DNA from: Atopomonas sediminilitoris
GTDB taxonomy: Bacteria; Pseudomonadota; Gammaproteobacteria; Pseudomonadales; Pseudomonadaceae
Length of the DNA: 64,000 nucleotides
Assembly: GCF_022601735.1 (NCBI RefSeq)
Contig: NZ_JAKUMM010000003.1
Location: 1-64,000 of the forward strand
Reading direction: 5' to 3'
Positions 17,119-26,842 of this stretch are shown here, piece by piece. The stretch's first letter is position 1. The number at the start of each line of letters is the position of its first letter. Position numbers and translations under genes: made by a program. The notes beneath the pieces were generated by a model. The model saw nothing but the letters and a program-made list of their open reading frames with translations, had not been told where the DNA came from and ran no database searches.

Positions 17119-17128
17119 CTTCATCCCA
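17119..17128 (-). promoter_or_regulatory. Possible MalT-box-like motif
   Basis: TGGGATGAAG on the minus strand matches 8 of 10 positions of the E. coli MalT box GGGGATGAGG. It lies about 175 bases upstream of the FilA-like start and next to a second purine-rich GGAGGGGA. A ten-base weak match can occur by chance, so this is only a pointer. Confidence 0.25.
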
Positions 17129-17156
17129 TCCAAGGGCTAGTCAAAACAAACGAGGC

Positions 17157-19865
17157 TCACGCCTCACTGACCAGCCCCAGCTCTTTACCCTTTAAAACGG
17201 CTTGTGTGCGACTGCGCACCCCTAACTTGCCAAACAGGTTATGCAGGTGCCACTTAATGGTCGCTTCTGACAGGTGCACCGTTGTCGCAATATCACGGTT
17301 TGACATGCCCGCCGCCACCAAGCGCAAAATCTCTCGCTCACGATGGCTAACCCATTGATCTTCTTGAAGAAAAGCAGGATCAATCGACAGTCGCAAACAC
17401 TGTTCACGGAGCATTTCTGGCACTAGCGGCCAGTGAGAAAGCACCTCAGCACCTTGCTGTAACAAGTCCTGCCAACACGGCAGCAACAGCATGGCATCGT
17501 CGACAAAGAGGCGGCGATAGCCTTGTTCCCACGCCTTAGCCAGCACTGTCTCTAGTCCACGCAGCGCTTTGTCTGCGTTACCTTTCTGCCAAGTCGCCAC
17601 AGAAAGTAACAACAGCGCACGCAAGTAGCGATCAACCTGATACGGCTGATGTTCGAGATGACTGGTCATGCGTTCTAAATCAGCCATGACTAGATCGGGA
17701 TTTTTCTCACTTAAGGCCACACGACTGCGCGTTAGTAGCAGCGCACACTCGGCATCACCCAATTGTTTCTTCTCGATACGCTCACACAAGCGCTCTAACA
17801 ACACTGCGCTATGCCCTGCCTCTGATGGCTTGCGCAGCCACAGCAAGAACTGCACTTTGATCGCCAACGCCAACACTTGTAAGCGCTCATAGCCAGGCTG
17901 ACCGATCACCTGTAGCCATTCATCCAACTCTTGCAAGGCCTGTGATGACTCGCCGGCATAAAAGCGCGCGCGGATCATGACCAGCTGTCCACGGCTAATC
18001 AGTTCCATGGGCGTGGCCAAATCTCGCCAGGTTGTCGCACTGGGCAATTCAGCCAAAATCGCGGCATGGCGGTCTTGCTCATACAAGATATCGCCATGCG
18101 CCAGCGCCAAAGGCCCGCCCACGCGACTATGACGACCAAACACCTGATGGATACGGGCGCGCGCCCCTTCACATTGCCGGCGCGCAGGCTCCAACTGCCC
18201 TTGTTCTTTCAGCACTAAGGCTTCAATCAGGCTTGTCCAACTGTGCAGGTATTCGCTATCGACATGCTCAAGCGAGGCGCGAGCATGCTCAATACACACA
18301 GCCGCCTCGGAATACTCACCCAACAAGGCATGTGCGCCGGCCTGCACACTGAACATGCTGCTGCGAAACACGTGCTCGCCGCTGGGCACCTTGCCCAGCC
18401 AGTTGCGACTGACTTCAACGCAGGCATGCAACTTATCTTGATAGAGCAACACCAAGCCTTTAAGCATCTGCGCCGCTACCAGCAACTCTGCGGCAGGCCG
18501 CGAACCGCGAGCCAGCCCTTGCATAAGCCGACCAGAGACCTCGTCGATCAAGCCTTCGGCCTCAGCATGACCACCTTCAAAGGCTTTTTGCCAGGCATAG
18601 AAGATTTGAAAAACGGGATATTCGCGGATCACTTCAGGCGGCAAACCCTCTAACAACGCGAGGACGCCATACACGCGACTGCCGGCCACCAAAGCCGCAC
18701 CCTCGCGCTCAAGCAAAGACGCCGCCAAGGGGTAGTCACGCGCGCGCAAGGCATACATCACCGCCTTGTCACCCATCTGCTGACTATCAAACCAGCGTGA
18801 GGCGCGGATGCATTGATCCGCCGTACCGCCTTGGCGCTGCAGGCGGGCACGCAGAAATTCAGAAAACAGGTGGTGATAACGGAACCACTTACCCTGCTCA
18901 TCGAGCGGAATAATGAACAACTGCGCATGTTGTAAAAAGGCAATTCGCTCTTGGCTATCCTCACGCCCTAATAGGCTGTCGCACAGCTCGGCGCAGAACT
19001 CATCCAACGCCGATGTCTGTTCTAAAAAGTGCTGCATTGGCTGGTCTAGCTGAGCCAACACGTCTTCAGCCAAATAATCAGCGATATTGCGTTCAGTCCC
19101 CGACAGGGCATCGATGAAGTTGGCAGGATTGGGGTGTCGCTGTAGCGCCAGTGCCAGCAAATGCAATGCAGTGAGCCAACCTTCCGTGCGTCGGTGCAGG
19201 CGGCTAATTTGCTCATCGGTTAAGTTCAAACCGCGTAATTGGCAGAGAAAATGCCGTGTCTCGTCAGCGGTTAAGCGCAAATCATCGCCGTTCAGCCAAA
19301 AGAAACGGCTCGCCAGTGCAGGCTCATTAACCACAAAGCGTGGCTGGCGGCGCGTCGACGTCACCAGATGAATGTGCGCCGGCAGTGCCGCCATAAAATG
19401 CCGACTGCCAGCTGCCAACCCTGGGTGGCGCACGCGATGAAAGTCATCCAAAAACAAATACCACTGCCCTGGCAGGCGGCGCAGCTCGGCGACAAAGGCA
19501 TCGATTAACGCTTCTGCAGGCAGCGACACATCGGTGTTGAGCATCGCCTGCAGCCCTTGCATTTGCTCGGGCGCCTCTTGGGCGATGGCTGCGGCCAAAT
19601 ACTGCAATAAGCGTTGCGGCTCACTGTCCGCCTCCTCACAGCTAAGCCACACCACCTTCGCGCCATCCTCACGCAAGCGCTGACGAAACTGCGTGAGTAT
19701 CGTGCTTTTACCAAACCCCGCCGGCGCGCTGAGCACCAGCAAAGAGCGCTCGCGATGCTGCCACAAGCGCTCCAACAAAGAGTCACGCGTTAACAGCTGC
19801 GCCGGTACTGACGGTGGAAATAACTTGGTGCGCAAGACAGGTGCTGTCATGAAAGCCGCATTCAT
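17157..19865 (-). CDS. MalT-like LuxR-family ATP-binding regulator (downstream copy)
   Basis: 902 residues, the size of large ATP-binding LuxR (LAL/MalT) regulators. Walker A PAGFGKST (48-55), Walker B-like WYLFLDDFH, winged-helix/TPR-like repeats through the middle, and a C-terminal LuxR HTH (SHREREILRLVAAGMSNRDI, then TIKWHLHNLFGKL). Such proteins bind ATP plus a small inducer and activate transcription. It follows its 906-residue relative by 16 bases. The HTH is closely similar to its partner's, hinting at shared or overlapping sites. Start: ATG at 19865; an alternative ATG at 19850 (MTAPVLRTKL) fits the family N-terminus, and neither has a strong ribosome-binding site. Confidence 0.9.
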   Translation of the reverse strand: MNAAFMTAPVLRTKLFPPSVPAQLLTRDSLLERLWQHRERSLLVLSAPAGFGKSTILTQFRQRLREDGAKVVWLSCEEADSEPQRLLQYLAAAIAQEAPEQMQGLQAMLNTDVSLPAEALIDAFVAELRRLPGQWYLFLDDFHRVRHPGLAAGSRHFMAALPAHIHLVTSTRRQPRFVVNEPALASRFFWLNGDDLRLTADETRHFLCQLRGLNLTDEQISRLHRRTEGWLTALHLLALALQRHPNPANFIDALSGTERNIADYLAEDVLAQLDQPMQHFLEQTSALDEFCAELCDSLLGREDSQERIAFLQHAQLFIIPLDEQGKWFRYHHLFSEFLRARLQRQGGTADQCIRASRWFDSQQMGDKAVMYALRARDYPLAASLLEREGAALVAGSRVYGVLALLEGLPPEVIREYPVFQIFYAWQKAFEGGHAEAEGLIDEVSGRLMQGLARGSRPAAELLVAAQMLKGLVLLYQDKLHACVEVSRNWLGKVPSGEHVFRSSMFSVQAGAHALLGEYSEAAVCIEHARASLEHVDSEYLHSWTSLIEALVLKEQGQLEPARRQCEGARARIHQVFGRHSRVGGPLALAHGDILYEQDRHAAILAELPSATTWRDLATPMELISRGQLVMIRARFYAGESSQALQELDEWLQVIGQPGYERLQVLALAIKVQFLLWLRKPSEAGHSAVLLERLCERIEKKQLGDAECALLLTRSRVALSEKNPDLVMADLERMTSHLEHQPYQVDRYLRALLLLSVATWQKGNADKALRGLETVLAKAWEQGYRRLFVDDAMLLLPCWQDLLQQGAEVLSHWPLVPEMLREQCLRLSIDPAFLQEDQWVSHREREILRLVAAGMSNRDIATTVHLSEATIKWHLHNLFGKLGVRSRTQAVLKGKELGLVSEA

Positions 19866-19881
19866 GTGGGAACTACCATGT

Positions 19882-22602
19882 TCAGAGTAGACTCAATTCG
19901 CGTGCTCGCCGAATCGCTTGGGTGCGATTGCGCACATGCAGTTTTTCGTAAATGTTGTGCAGGTGCCACTTAACGGTACCCAGCGCCAACGCCAGTTGTT
20001 GGCCAATTTGCTCGTTCGACATCCCTTGTGCGGCCAGTACCACGACCTCACGCTCACGCTCGGTGAGCATTTCTTGCACGTCCTCGGCGCTGACTTGTTC
20101 GTCTTCATCAACCCAGAAGCCTAACAAGCCGCGAATAAACGTTTGCAGCGCCGGTTGCCGCTCACTGCTTTCCAGATCCTTTAGCATGCTGTGCACAGCT
20201 CGGCCTTCTTCAATAAAGATACTGCGCAAGCCTTCTTTTTCGCTCTGCACTAAGGTCTGTACCAACAAGTTGTGCGCACGATCACGATAGCCCAAGGCTT
20301 CGTAACTCACCGCCGCGAGCAAATCCAAACGCAAGCGTTGCAGCCCATGCCAACCTGGCAACAACAGACCACGCAAGCGGGTAATTTCATGCAGAGCCTC
20401 ACTGAAATGCCCGCGCGCTTGGTGGATGCGCAACTGTGTCAGGCCTTGCGCCCAGAGCACCGGATTAAACGGAGCATCTTTGTAGCGCTCAGCCATCTTT
20501 TGCCAATCGGATGCTTTAAAGCGCTGCTCGGCCTTGCGCACGCCATCAGCGCTGCTGTCGTTTAACAACAAGGCTACTTCTTCGGCCAACGCCAAACTGT
20601 AAAACCGCCATGCTTGACCACGGCTCGCCGTACTTTGCATTTGCGTGAGCGTTTGCAGCGCGTCTTTATCTTTGCCAGCCAAGCGCTGCATGCGCGCCAC
20701 ACACAAGCTGCCACGGGCATACAGATCAATCGGGTTGATCACGTCCACATTGCTCAACGCCCAACACAGTCGGTTGTTGAGCCCATCAAGCTGGAGCTGC
20801 TCATACGCGACCAAGCCTTGGCTGATGACCGACAAGGCCAGTGCTTTGGACTCGGCGCCAAACCACGGCGTGTACTGACTACGCAACTGTTCGGCTTGAT
20901 GCTGCGCCTGCGCCAAACGGCCGCGCTCCAGCTCCAGAAACATATGCAGATTGCCCATCTGCATGGCCAAAAAGTTGCCTTTAAGCAGCGGCACTTGCTG
21001 CTGGGCTAATTGCAACAAACGCTGACCCTGCTCGATCCAGCCCAACATGCAGGCGGCAAAACCGCCGCACAACACAATCGCCGCCTCTAAGAAGATATTG
21101 CTGCGACCCATCTGTTTGGCCACTTGTCGCGCCAAATTAATCGTGGCCATCAGGTCGTCTTTTTGCAGCGCAATCACGCCACGCACGGCCTGCACACCCA
21201 AAAACTCTTCACTCCAAGGCTGCTCCTGGCCATCCCCCCAGCGCTTTAATAGCTGATCGAGCAGGCGATTAGCTTCCGGCAGCGCCATATTGGTGGCTTG
21301 GTCCCAGACATCCGCGAGCACTAGGATGGGGAAGTTTTGCGCAATTTCATTGGGTACTTTTAAGCGCCAACGATAGAGCAAGTTTAATTGCCCACGATTG
21401 ATCAACTCTAAACCACAGGCATTCACTAACGCGGCCAGCAACTCAGGATCGTCGGCATGGCAGGCGTGCTCAATGGCCAAGTTCTGCATGTGGTGATTGG
21501 TGAACCACAGACTGGCATTGAAATGCAGTTGCCGAAAAAACTGCGCGTCTTTGGCCAACAACCGCTTGCGCGCAAAGTCGGCAAAGAGGTGATGAAAGCG
21601 ATACCACTGCCGCTCGCGATCCAGCGGCACCAAAAATAATTGCTTCGCCTCCAACTCTTCGAGCAAGGCTTGGCCATCCGAACGGCCCGTGAGCGTATTG
21701 GCCAAATCACCATTGATTTGAGTAGCCACACTGAGCGCCAACACCGCTTGCTGCAAATCCTCTGGCAGCTGCTCAAATACGCTCGCCAAGAGGTAGTCGG
21801 CCATCCTGCCGCGCTCAGGCAGGGTGGTTATTTCACGACCCTTGGCGTGCTCGCTACCTAGCCATAGACCTGCCAGGTGGACTCCCACCATCCAACCTTC
21901 GGTTTTCTCAGCTAACTGGTTGAGCAGCTTGTCATTTAACTCCCCGCCCTGACGCACAAGGTATTCACGCGTTTCCAAGGGCGATAAGCGCAAGTCATCT
22001 TGACCAATTTCAATCATCCAGTGGCGCGCTCGCCATGTCGCCAACGGCATCGGCGGCAGCTCTCGGCTCCCAATCGCCAACTGAAAGCCAGCCGGGGCAT
22101 GCTGTACCAAGCGCGCCAAGCCTTCGAGGGTAGCCTTGTCACGCAACAGGTGCAGGTCATCCACCACCAGCAACAGCGGCGTGCTCAGCTGATGCAGCTC
22201 AAGAATGAGACTCTCGACCAGCGCGGCGATCGGCACGCTGATGGTGTTATCCAAAAACGGTAATGCACTGTGGCCAAAATCAGGCAGGGTTTGGCGCACG
22301 GCCTCAATCAACATCTGCCAAAAGGTCGGCGCGTCGTCGTCTTCGTTTTCGAGAGCAAACCAAGCAATCGCACTGCCCTGCTCTTGCTTGAAGGCGGCAA
22401 TAGCCGCCAAGGCGGAGCTTTTGCCAAAACCGGTGGGGGCCGCCAACAACAATACGCGCGCATCCGGGTGCTGCTCTAACGCAGCGACCAAACGCGGGCG
22501 GCGCATGTATTCAGCCTTCACCACAGGTGGCGTTAAGCGCGAACGCAGCAAACTGCCGGCGGTATAGTTTTCAGAGGCCAAAGTGTGTCCCTTCTTATTC
22601 AT
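19882..22602 (-). CDS. MalT-like LuxR-family ATP-binding regulator (upstream copy)
   Basis: 906 residues. Walker A PTGFGKSS (56-63), Walker B LLLVVDDLHLL, a long helical repeat middle, and a C-terminal LuxR HTH (TEREREVVVLAAQGMSNEQI, then TVKWHLHNIYEKL). Same family as the next gene but clearly diverged outside the ATPase and HTH, so an old duplication. First gene of the minus-strand block; its promoter must lie in the about 140-base gap shared with pabB. Because no maltose transport or amylomaltase genes occur here, it should not be called malT. Confidence 0.9.
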   Translation of the reverse strand: MNKKGHTLASENYTAGSLLRSRLTPPVVKAEYMRRPRLVAALEQHPDARVLLLAAPTGFGKSSALAAIAAFKQEQGSAIAWFALENEDDDAPTFWQMLIEAVRQTLPDFGHSALPFLDNTISVPIAALVESLILELHQLSTPLLLVVDDLHLLRDKATLEGLARLVQHAPAGFQLAIGSRELPPMPLATWRARHWMIEIGQDDLRLSPLETREYLVRQGGELNDKLLNQLAEKTEGWMVGVHLAGLWLGSEHAKGREITTLPERGRMADYLLASVFEQLPEDLQQAVLALSVATQINGDLANTLTGRSDGQALLEELEAKQLFLVPLDRERQWYRFHHLFADFARKRLLAKDAQFFRQLHFNASLWFTNHHMQNLAIEHACHADDPELLAALVNACGLELINRGQLNLLYRWRLKVPNEIAQNFPILVLADVWDQATNMALPEANRLLDQLLKRWGDGQEQPWSEEFLGVQAVRGVIALQKDDLMATINLARQVAKQMGRSNIFLEAAIVLCGGFAACMLGWIEQGQRLLQLAQQQVPLLKGNFLAMQMGNLHMFLELERGRLAQAQHQAEQLRSQYTPWFGAESKALALSVISQGLVAYEQLQLDGLNNRLCWALSNVDVINPIDLYARGSLCVARMQRLAGKDKDALQTLTQMQSTASRGQAWRFYSLALAEEVALLLNDSSADGVRKAEQRFKASDWQKMAERYKDAPFNPVLWAQGLTQLRIHQARGHFSEALHEITRLRGLLLPGWHGLQRLRLDLLAAVSYEALGYRDRAHNLLVQTLVQSEKEGLRSIFIEEGRAVHSMLKDLESSERQPALQTFIRGLLGFWVDEDEQVSAEDVQEMLTEREREVVVLAAQGMSNEQIGQQLALALGTVKWHLHNIYEKLHVRNRTQAIRRARELSLL

Positions 22603-22742
22603 TATGCTTTTCGTCGTTGGCTGCTAGCCAAGTGCGTTCCTGATACTAATTCAGCCGCGAGCCAAGGGAAACCAGCTGTAACACTGTGATCCGCTTAGCG
22701 CAGGCTCTACAATCGGCATCTGGTTTAGTCAGTCTTTTCAGC

Positions 22743-24080
22743 ATGCCTGCTTGCGCTCTGTATTCCCTACCTTACGTGGCCGACCCCGGCACACGCTTTG
22801 CCGCTTTCGCCCATGAGTCGGGGGCCATACTACTGGATGGCGGTCAGCCACAAGCCGAGCGCGCGCGTTTCGACCTGATGAGCGCTTGGCCACAGCAGCT
22901 ATTAAAAGCCGAGCCGCACGAAGCCGGGTTGACCTTTTTGACGCGTCTGCGGCGCGAACTGGCCAACTTTGGCGCAGCCGAGTGCGCAGACTGGCCGTTT
23001 GCTGGCGGCCTGATGGGCTACTGTAATTACGATTTTGGCCGGCGCCTTGAGCGCATTGGCGAGCAAGCCGCCTGCGACATCGACATGCCCGACGCCTGTT
23101 TTGGGCTGTACGACTGGGCCATCATGAGCGATCACCAGCGACAACAAAGTGTGCTGCTGATTCATCCCAAGGCTCCAGCCGAGCGTCGCCAACAAGTATT
23201 AGCCCAGCTACAAAAAGAACCGAGCCACACTGCGTTTAAGCTCTTGGCGCCCTTTGCTGGGCAAATCACTCGCGAGCAATACCTCGCCCAAATACAACGC
23301 ATACAAGCCTACATTCAGGCTGGCGACTGTTATCAGGTGAACTTTGCCCAGCGCTTTAGCGCGCCCTTTAGCGGTAGCGCCTGGCAAGCGTATCAACTGT
23401 TACGTGCAGTGTGCCCTACCCCGTTTGCCGGTTATGCGCACTTTGACAGTTTCCAGCTGCTGAGCTTATCGCCCGAACGCTTTTTACGCGTCAGCGATGG
23501 ACAGGTCGAAACCCGCCCCATCAAAGGCACCCGCCCCCGGGGAGCGAACACAACAGAAGACCAAGCTCACGCCCGCGATCTGCAAAGCAGCCTCAAGGAC
23601 CGTGCCGAGAACCTGATGATTGTCGACCTGCTGCGCAATGATCTGAGTCGCAGCTGCGCCCTTGGCAGCGTCAAAGTGCCGGAGTTATTTACGCTAGAAA
23701 GCTATCCCAACGTGCATCACTTAGTCAGCGCCGTCACCGGCACGCTCGCCCAGCCCAAAAATGCGTTGGACCTGCTCGCCGCGAGCTTTCCCGGCGGCTC
23801 GATCACTGGGGCGCCAAAGATTCGCGCCATGCAGATCATTGATGAGCTGGAGCCCAGCCGTCGCAGCTTCTACTGCGGCTCGCTGCTGTACCTTGATGTG
23901 AATGGCCGGATGGATAGCTCCATCGCGATTCGCAGCCTAGTCGCCCATCAGGGCCAGCTGTATTGCTGGGGTGGCGGCGGCATTGTGGCGGATTCAGTGC
24001 CCGAGGCCGAATACAACGAGTCACTGACCAAGATCCGCGTCCTGCTACACACTTTGGAGCAGTCACTCGCGCAAGGCTAA
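22743..24080 (+). CDS. pabB: Aminodeoxychorismate synthase component I
   Basis: 445 residues. PabB converts chorismate with PabA-supplied ammonia to 4-amino-4-deoxychorismate for folate synthesis. Present are the catalytic lysine motif PIKGTRPRG, KDRAENLMIVDLLRNDLSR and the chorismate-binding PGGSITGAPKIRAMQIIDELE. PIKGT, rather than PIAGT, separates PabB from TrpE. ATG at 22743 gives the usual family start (MPACALYSLPYVADP); earlier in-frame codons extend into the promoter region. Divergent from the regulator pair. Confidence 0.95.
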   Translation: MPACALYSLPYVADPGTRFAAFAHESGAILLDGGQPQAERARFDLMSAWPQQLLKAEPHEAGLTFLTRLRRELANFGAAECADWPFAGGLMGYCNYDFGRRLERIGEQAACDIDMPDACFGLYDWAIMSDHQRQQSVLLIHPKAPAERRQQVLAQLQKEPSHTAFKLLAPFAGQITREQYLAQIQRIQAYIQAGDCYQVNFAQRFSAPFSGSAWQAYQLLRAVCPTPFAGYAHFDSFQLLSLSPERFLRVSDGQVETRPIKGTRPRGANTTEDQAHARDLQSSLKDRAENLMIVDLLRNDLSRSCALGSVKVPELFTLESYPNVHHLVSAVTGTLAQPKNALDLLAASFPGGSITGAPKIRAMQIIDELEPSRRSFYCGSLLYLDVNGRMDSSIAIRSLVAHQGQLYCWGGGGIVADSVPEAEYNESLTKIRVLLHTLEQSLAQG

Positions 24081-24111
24081 ATAGCGCGCAGCCGCTCAAA
24101 GCGCACCAACA

Positions 24112-24140
24112 AAAACGGCGAGCACTAGGCTCGCCGTTTT
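24112..24140. terminator. Bidirectional terminator, pabB / thrH
   Basis: A 12-bp inverted repeat (24112-24123 with 24129-24140) carries A and T runs at its ends and lies between convergent genes. Confidence 0.9.
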
Positions 24141-24154
24141 AACTCATGTTCCCG

Positions 24155-24772
24155 TTACAGGGTGAGCGGGCGGTTAGACGCTTTGATGAACTCACGCTTG
24201 AGGTCTTCATAGGTGTGTACCGCCGGGAACTGCGGGAACTCGGCAATCACATTGTCCGGCGCATGGAACAAGATACCCGCGTGCGCTTCGCTGAGCATCG
24301 TGGTGTCGTTGTACGAGTCACCGGCGGCAATAACGCGGTAGTACAGGCTCTTAAACGCCAATACGGACTGACGCTTAGGGTCTTTTTGGCGCAGCTGATA
24401 ATCCACCACACGATCGGTTTCATCGGTGATCAGGCGGTGGCACAGCAACGTCGGGAAGCCCAATTGACGCATCAACGGCTGCGAAAACTCGTAAAAAGTG
24501 TCCGACAGAATCACCACTTGAAAGCGCTCACGCAACCAATCCACAAACTCCACCGCACCTTCCAAGGGCTTTAAGGTGGCGATCACTTCTTGGATATCGG
24601 CAAGCTTAAGCCCGTGCTCATCCAAAATGCGCAGACGCTGCTTCATCAGCACGTCGTAATCAGTAATATCACGCGTGGTGGCCTTGAGCGACTCGATACC
24701 GGTCTTCTCGGCAAAGGCAATCCAGATCTCTGGCACCAGTACCCCTTCAAGGTCTAGGCATGCAATTTCCAC
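24155..24772 (-). CDS. thrH: Phosphoserine/homoserine phosphotransferase ThrH
   Basis: 205 residues, the exact size known for Pseudomonas ThrH, a HAD-family enzyme that dephosphorylates phosphoserine and can pass the phosphate to homoserine. The motif I variant DLEGVL (Asp7, Glu9) with Glu instead of Asp is typical of ThrH. Motif II is in LSDTFYEFS and motifs III/IV in the lysine-rich QKDPKRQ and GDSYNDTTML. Start GTG at 24772, fixed by AGAGGGG six to seven bases upstream; the reading frame is open 14 codons further without homology. Confidence 0.95.
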   Translation of the reverse strand: MEIACLDLEGVLVPEIWIAFAEKTGIESLKATTRDITDYDVLMKQRLRILDEHGLKLADIQEVIATLKPLEGAVEFVDWLRERFQVVILSDTFYEFSQPLMRQLGFPTLLCHRLITDETDRVVDYQLRQKDPKRQSVLAFKSLYYRVIAAGDSYNDTTMLSEAHAGILFHAPDNVIAEFPQFPAVHTYEDLKREFIKASNRPLTL

Positions 24773-25004
24773 GGTAATCCCCTCTCGACGGATGCTGCGC
24801 CAACGCAGCGACAATGCAAATAAAAGTCGGCGGCCACTCTAACCAGTTGCACGCAGCGGCGCAATTAGCTGACCACGGCTGACCCAGCGGCAGCGCCGCT
24901 TATAACTAACAGATCCATTGTTAGTGGAAATGCTTAATTCAAGGCATAAGCAAGCTTTGCTAATATCGCGCCACTATTCTAATTAGCCTGAAACAAGGAC
25001 TCCC

Positions 25005-25742
25005 ATGTCGCAGACCTTACCCGATATCGACGCGCTCAGTGCTGAGCTGGCCGGCCAGTCCGCACAGACCATTATTAAGCGTGCGCTAGAGCTATTTGAT
25101 GACCAACTGTGGCTGTCGTTTTCGGGCGCCGAAGACGTCGTCCTGCTGGACATGGCATGGAAGATCAACCCACAGGTCAAAGTCTTCACCCTCGACACCG
25201 GCCGTCTGCATCCCGAAACCTATCAGTTTCTAGAAAAAGTCCGCAGCCACTACCAGATCGAACTGGAGGTCCTGTCGCCAGACGCCGAGGCCCTGCAAGA
25301 GCTGGTCAAGCGCAAAGGCCTGTTCAGCTTCTATCAAGACGGCCATCAAGAGTGCTGCGGTATCCGCAAAATAGCCCCGCTCAAGCGCAAACTGGCCACA
25401 GTAAAAGCATGGGCCACCGGCCAGCGCAAAGATCAAAGCCCCGGCACGCGCAGCCAAGTGGCGGTGGTTGAGCTAGACAACACCTTTGGTAGCCCCGACC
25501 GGCCTTTGTATAAGTTCAACCCGCTGGCCAGCATGACCAGCGAAGAAGTGTGGGGTTACATCCGCATGCTCGAGCTGCCCTATAACAGCCTGCATGAACG
25601 CGGTTTCATCAGCATTGGCTGCGAGCCCTGCACGCGCGCCGTACTGCCAAACCAGCACGAACGCGAAGGCCGCTGGTGGTGGGAAGAAGCCACGCACAAA
25701 GAGTGTGGCCTGCACGCCGGCAATATTATTTCCAAGGCTTAA
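25005..25742 (+). CDS. cysH: Assimilatory adenylylsulfate (APS) reductase
   Basis: 245 residues. CysH reduces activated sulphate to sulphite using thioredoxin. PP-loop-like [25 protein letters not shown], and the four cluster cysteines Cys117-Cys118 and Cys206-Cys209 (GCEPC) mark the 4Fe-4S type that prefers APS over PAPS. The catalytic Cys234 is in KECGLH. Monocistronic, with a strong terminator behind it. Confidence 0.96.
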   Translation: MSQTLPDIDALSAELAGQSAQTIIKRALELFDDQLWLSFSGAEDVVLLDMAWKINPQVKVFTLDTGRLHPETYQFLEKVRSHYQIELEVLSPDAEALQELVKRKGLFSFYQDGHQECCGIRKIAPLKRKLATVKAWATGQRKDQSPGTRSQVAVVELDNTFGSPDRPLYKFNPLASMTSEEVWGYIRMLELPYNSLHERGFISIGCEPCTRAVLPNQHEREGRWWWEEATHKECGLHAGNIISKA

Positions 25743-25768
25743 CACACGGGGATATAGCCCCGAATAAC

Positions 25769-25812
25769 ACTAAGGGCGCCCCTACCGTCTGTAGAGGCGC
25801 CCTTAGTATTTT
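25769..25812 (+). terminator. cysH terminator
   Basis: A 12-bp stem (25769-25780 with 25796-25807) is followed by ATTTT on the plus strand. It may also serve the convergent acuI gene. Confidence 0.9.
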
Positions 25813-25842
25813 GACCGCTAAGTGGCGAGTCGCGCTAAACGC

Positions 25843-26832
25843 TTAGTCCAGCTTTACCAACGTGCGCCCACTCATTTGGCCCGCCAACATCTGTTCAATC
25901 GCCTCGGGCAGCTGATCCAAGCTGACTTCGTTAGCCAAGCCTGACAGCTTGAGCTTCCACTGCAGCGACAGCTTGTCCCACATCGAGGCCTTAACCACTA
26001 ACGGCAGCTCGACCGAATCCACGCCGAGCAAGTTCACCCCACGCAAAATAAACGGCAGCACGTTAGCGTTAAAGTTAACCCCAGCGGTCAAGCCACAGCA
26101 GGCCACACTGGCGCCGTACTTAAGCGACTTAACCACGTTGAACAGCAAATCGCCGCCAACCGTATCTACCGCGCCAGCCCATTGCTCTTTGAGGATTGGC
26201 TTTTGCGCGTTCGCCGCCAGTTCAGCACGGCTAATCACACTACTGGCGCCCAAGCTGAGCAACATATCGTGCTGGGCTTCTTTACCCGTCGCCGCGACCA
26301 CCTCGTAACCCAATTGCGACAGCAACTTGACCGCGACACTGCCCACCCCACCCGTCGCACCGGTGACCAGCACAGGGCCATGCCCAGGCTCTAAGCCGGC
26401 CTTTTCCAACTTATCGACACACAATGCCGCCGTGAGCCCTGCGGTGCCTAACAGCATCGACTCACGCAAGCTCAAGCCTTGTGGGCGCTTAATCAGCCAT
26501 GCCGCCGGCACCCGAATCAGCTGTGCAAAGCCGCCACTGGTGTTCATGCCAAGATCGTAGCCGGTGGCGATGACCTCATCCCCAACGCTGAACTCAGGCA
26601 CCGAAGACGACACCACAATCCCTGCTGCATCAATGCCTGGCGTATGCGGATACTGGCGGGTTACACCACGATTGCCGGTGGCCGATAGCGCATCTTTATA
26701 GTTGAGCGATGAATAGCTCACCTGAACCAGCACATCGCCCTCGGGCAGGCTGTCGCTATCGCGCTCAGCCACTTGCATGGCGAAGCTGCCATCGCTGCTC
26801 TCGCTCACCCACAGGGCTTTAAATGCACTCAT
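25843..26832 (-). CDS. acuI: Acryloyl-CoA reductase-type quinone oxidoreductase (AcuI/YhdH)
   Basis: 329 residues, zinc-free MDR family. SYSSLNYKDALSATG and HTPGIDAAG at the N-terminus, and the NADPH-binding VTGATGGVGSVAVKLLSQLGY in the Rossmann half, match YhdH/AcuI, which reduces acryloyl-CoA to propionyl-CoA. Start ATG 26832 with AAGGAG six bases upstream. It lies 10 bases downstream of sohB on the same strand and may be cotranscribed. Confidence 0.88.
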   Translation of the reverse strand: MSAFKALWVSESSDGSFAMQVAERDSDSLPEGDVLVQVSYSSLNYKDALSATGNRGVTRQYPHTPGIDAAGIVVSSSVPEFSVGDEVIATGYDLGMNTSGGFAQLIRVPAAWLIKRPQGLSLRESMLLGTAGLTAALCVDKLEKAGLEPGHGPVLVTGATGGVGSVAVKLLSQLGYEVVAATGKEAQHDMLLSLGASSVISRAELAANAQKPILKEQWAGAVDTVGGDLLFNVVKSLKYGASVACCGLTAGVNFNANVLPFILRGVNLLGVDSVELPLVVKASMWDKLSLQWKLKLSGLANEVSLDQLPEAIEQMLAGQMSGRTLVKLD

Positions 26833-26842
26833 CCTGAACTCC

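Noticed and set aside
17157..22602. Naming the two regulators MalT and the region a maltose locus
   Set aside because: ATPase and HTH match the MalT class, but no maltose transport, amylomaltase or phosphorylase genes are present; the MalM-like protein alone is not enough.
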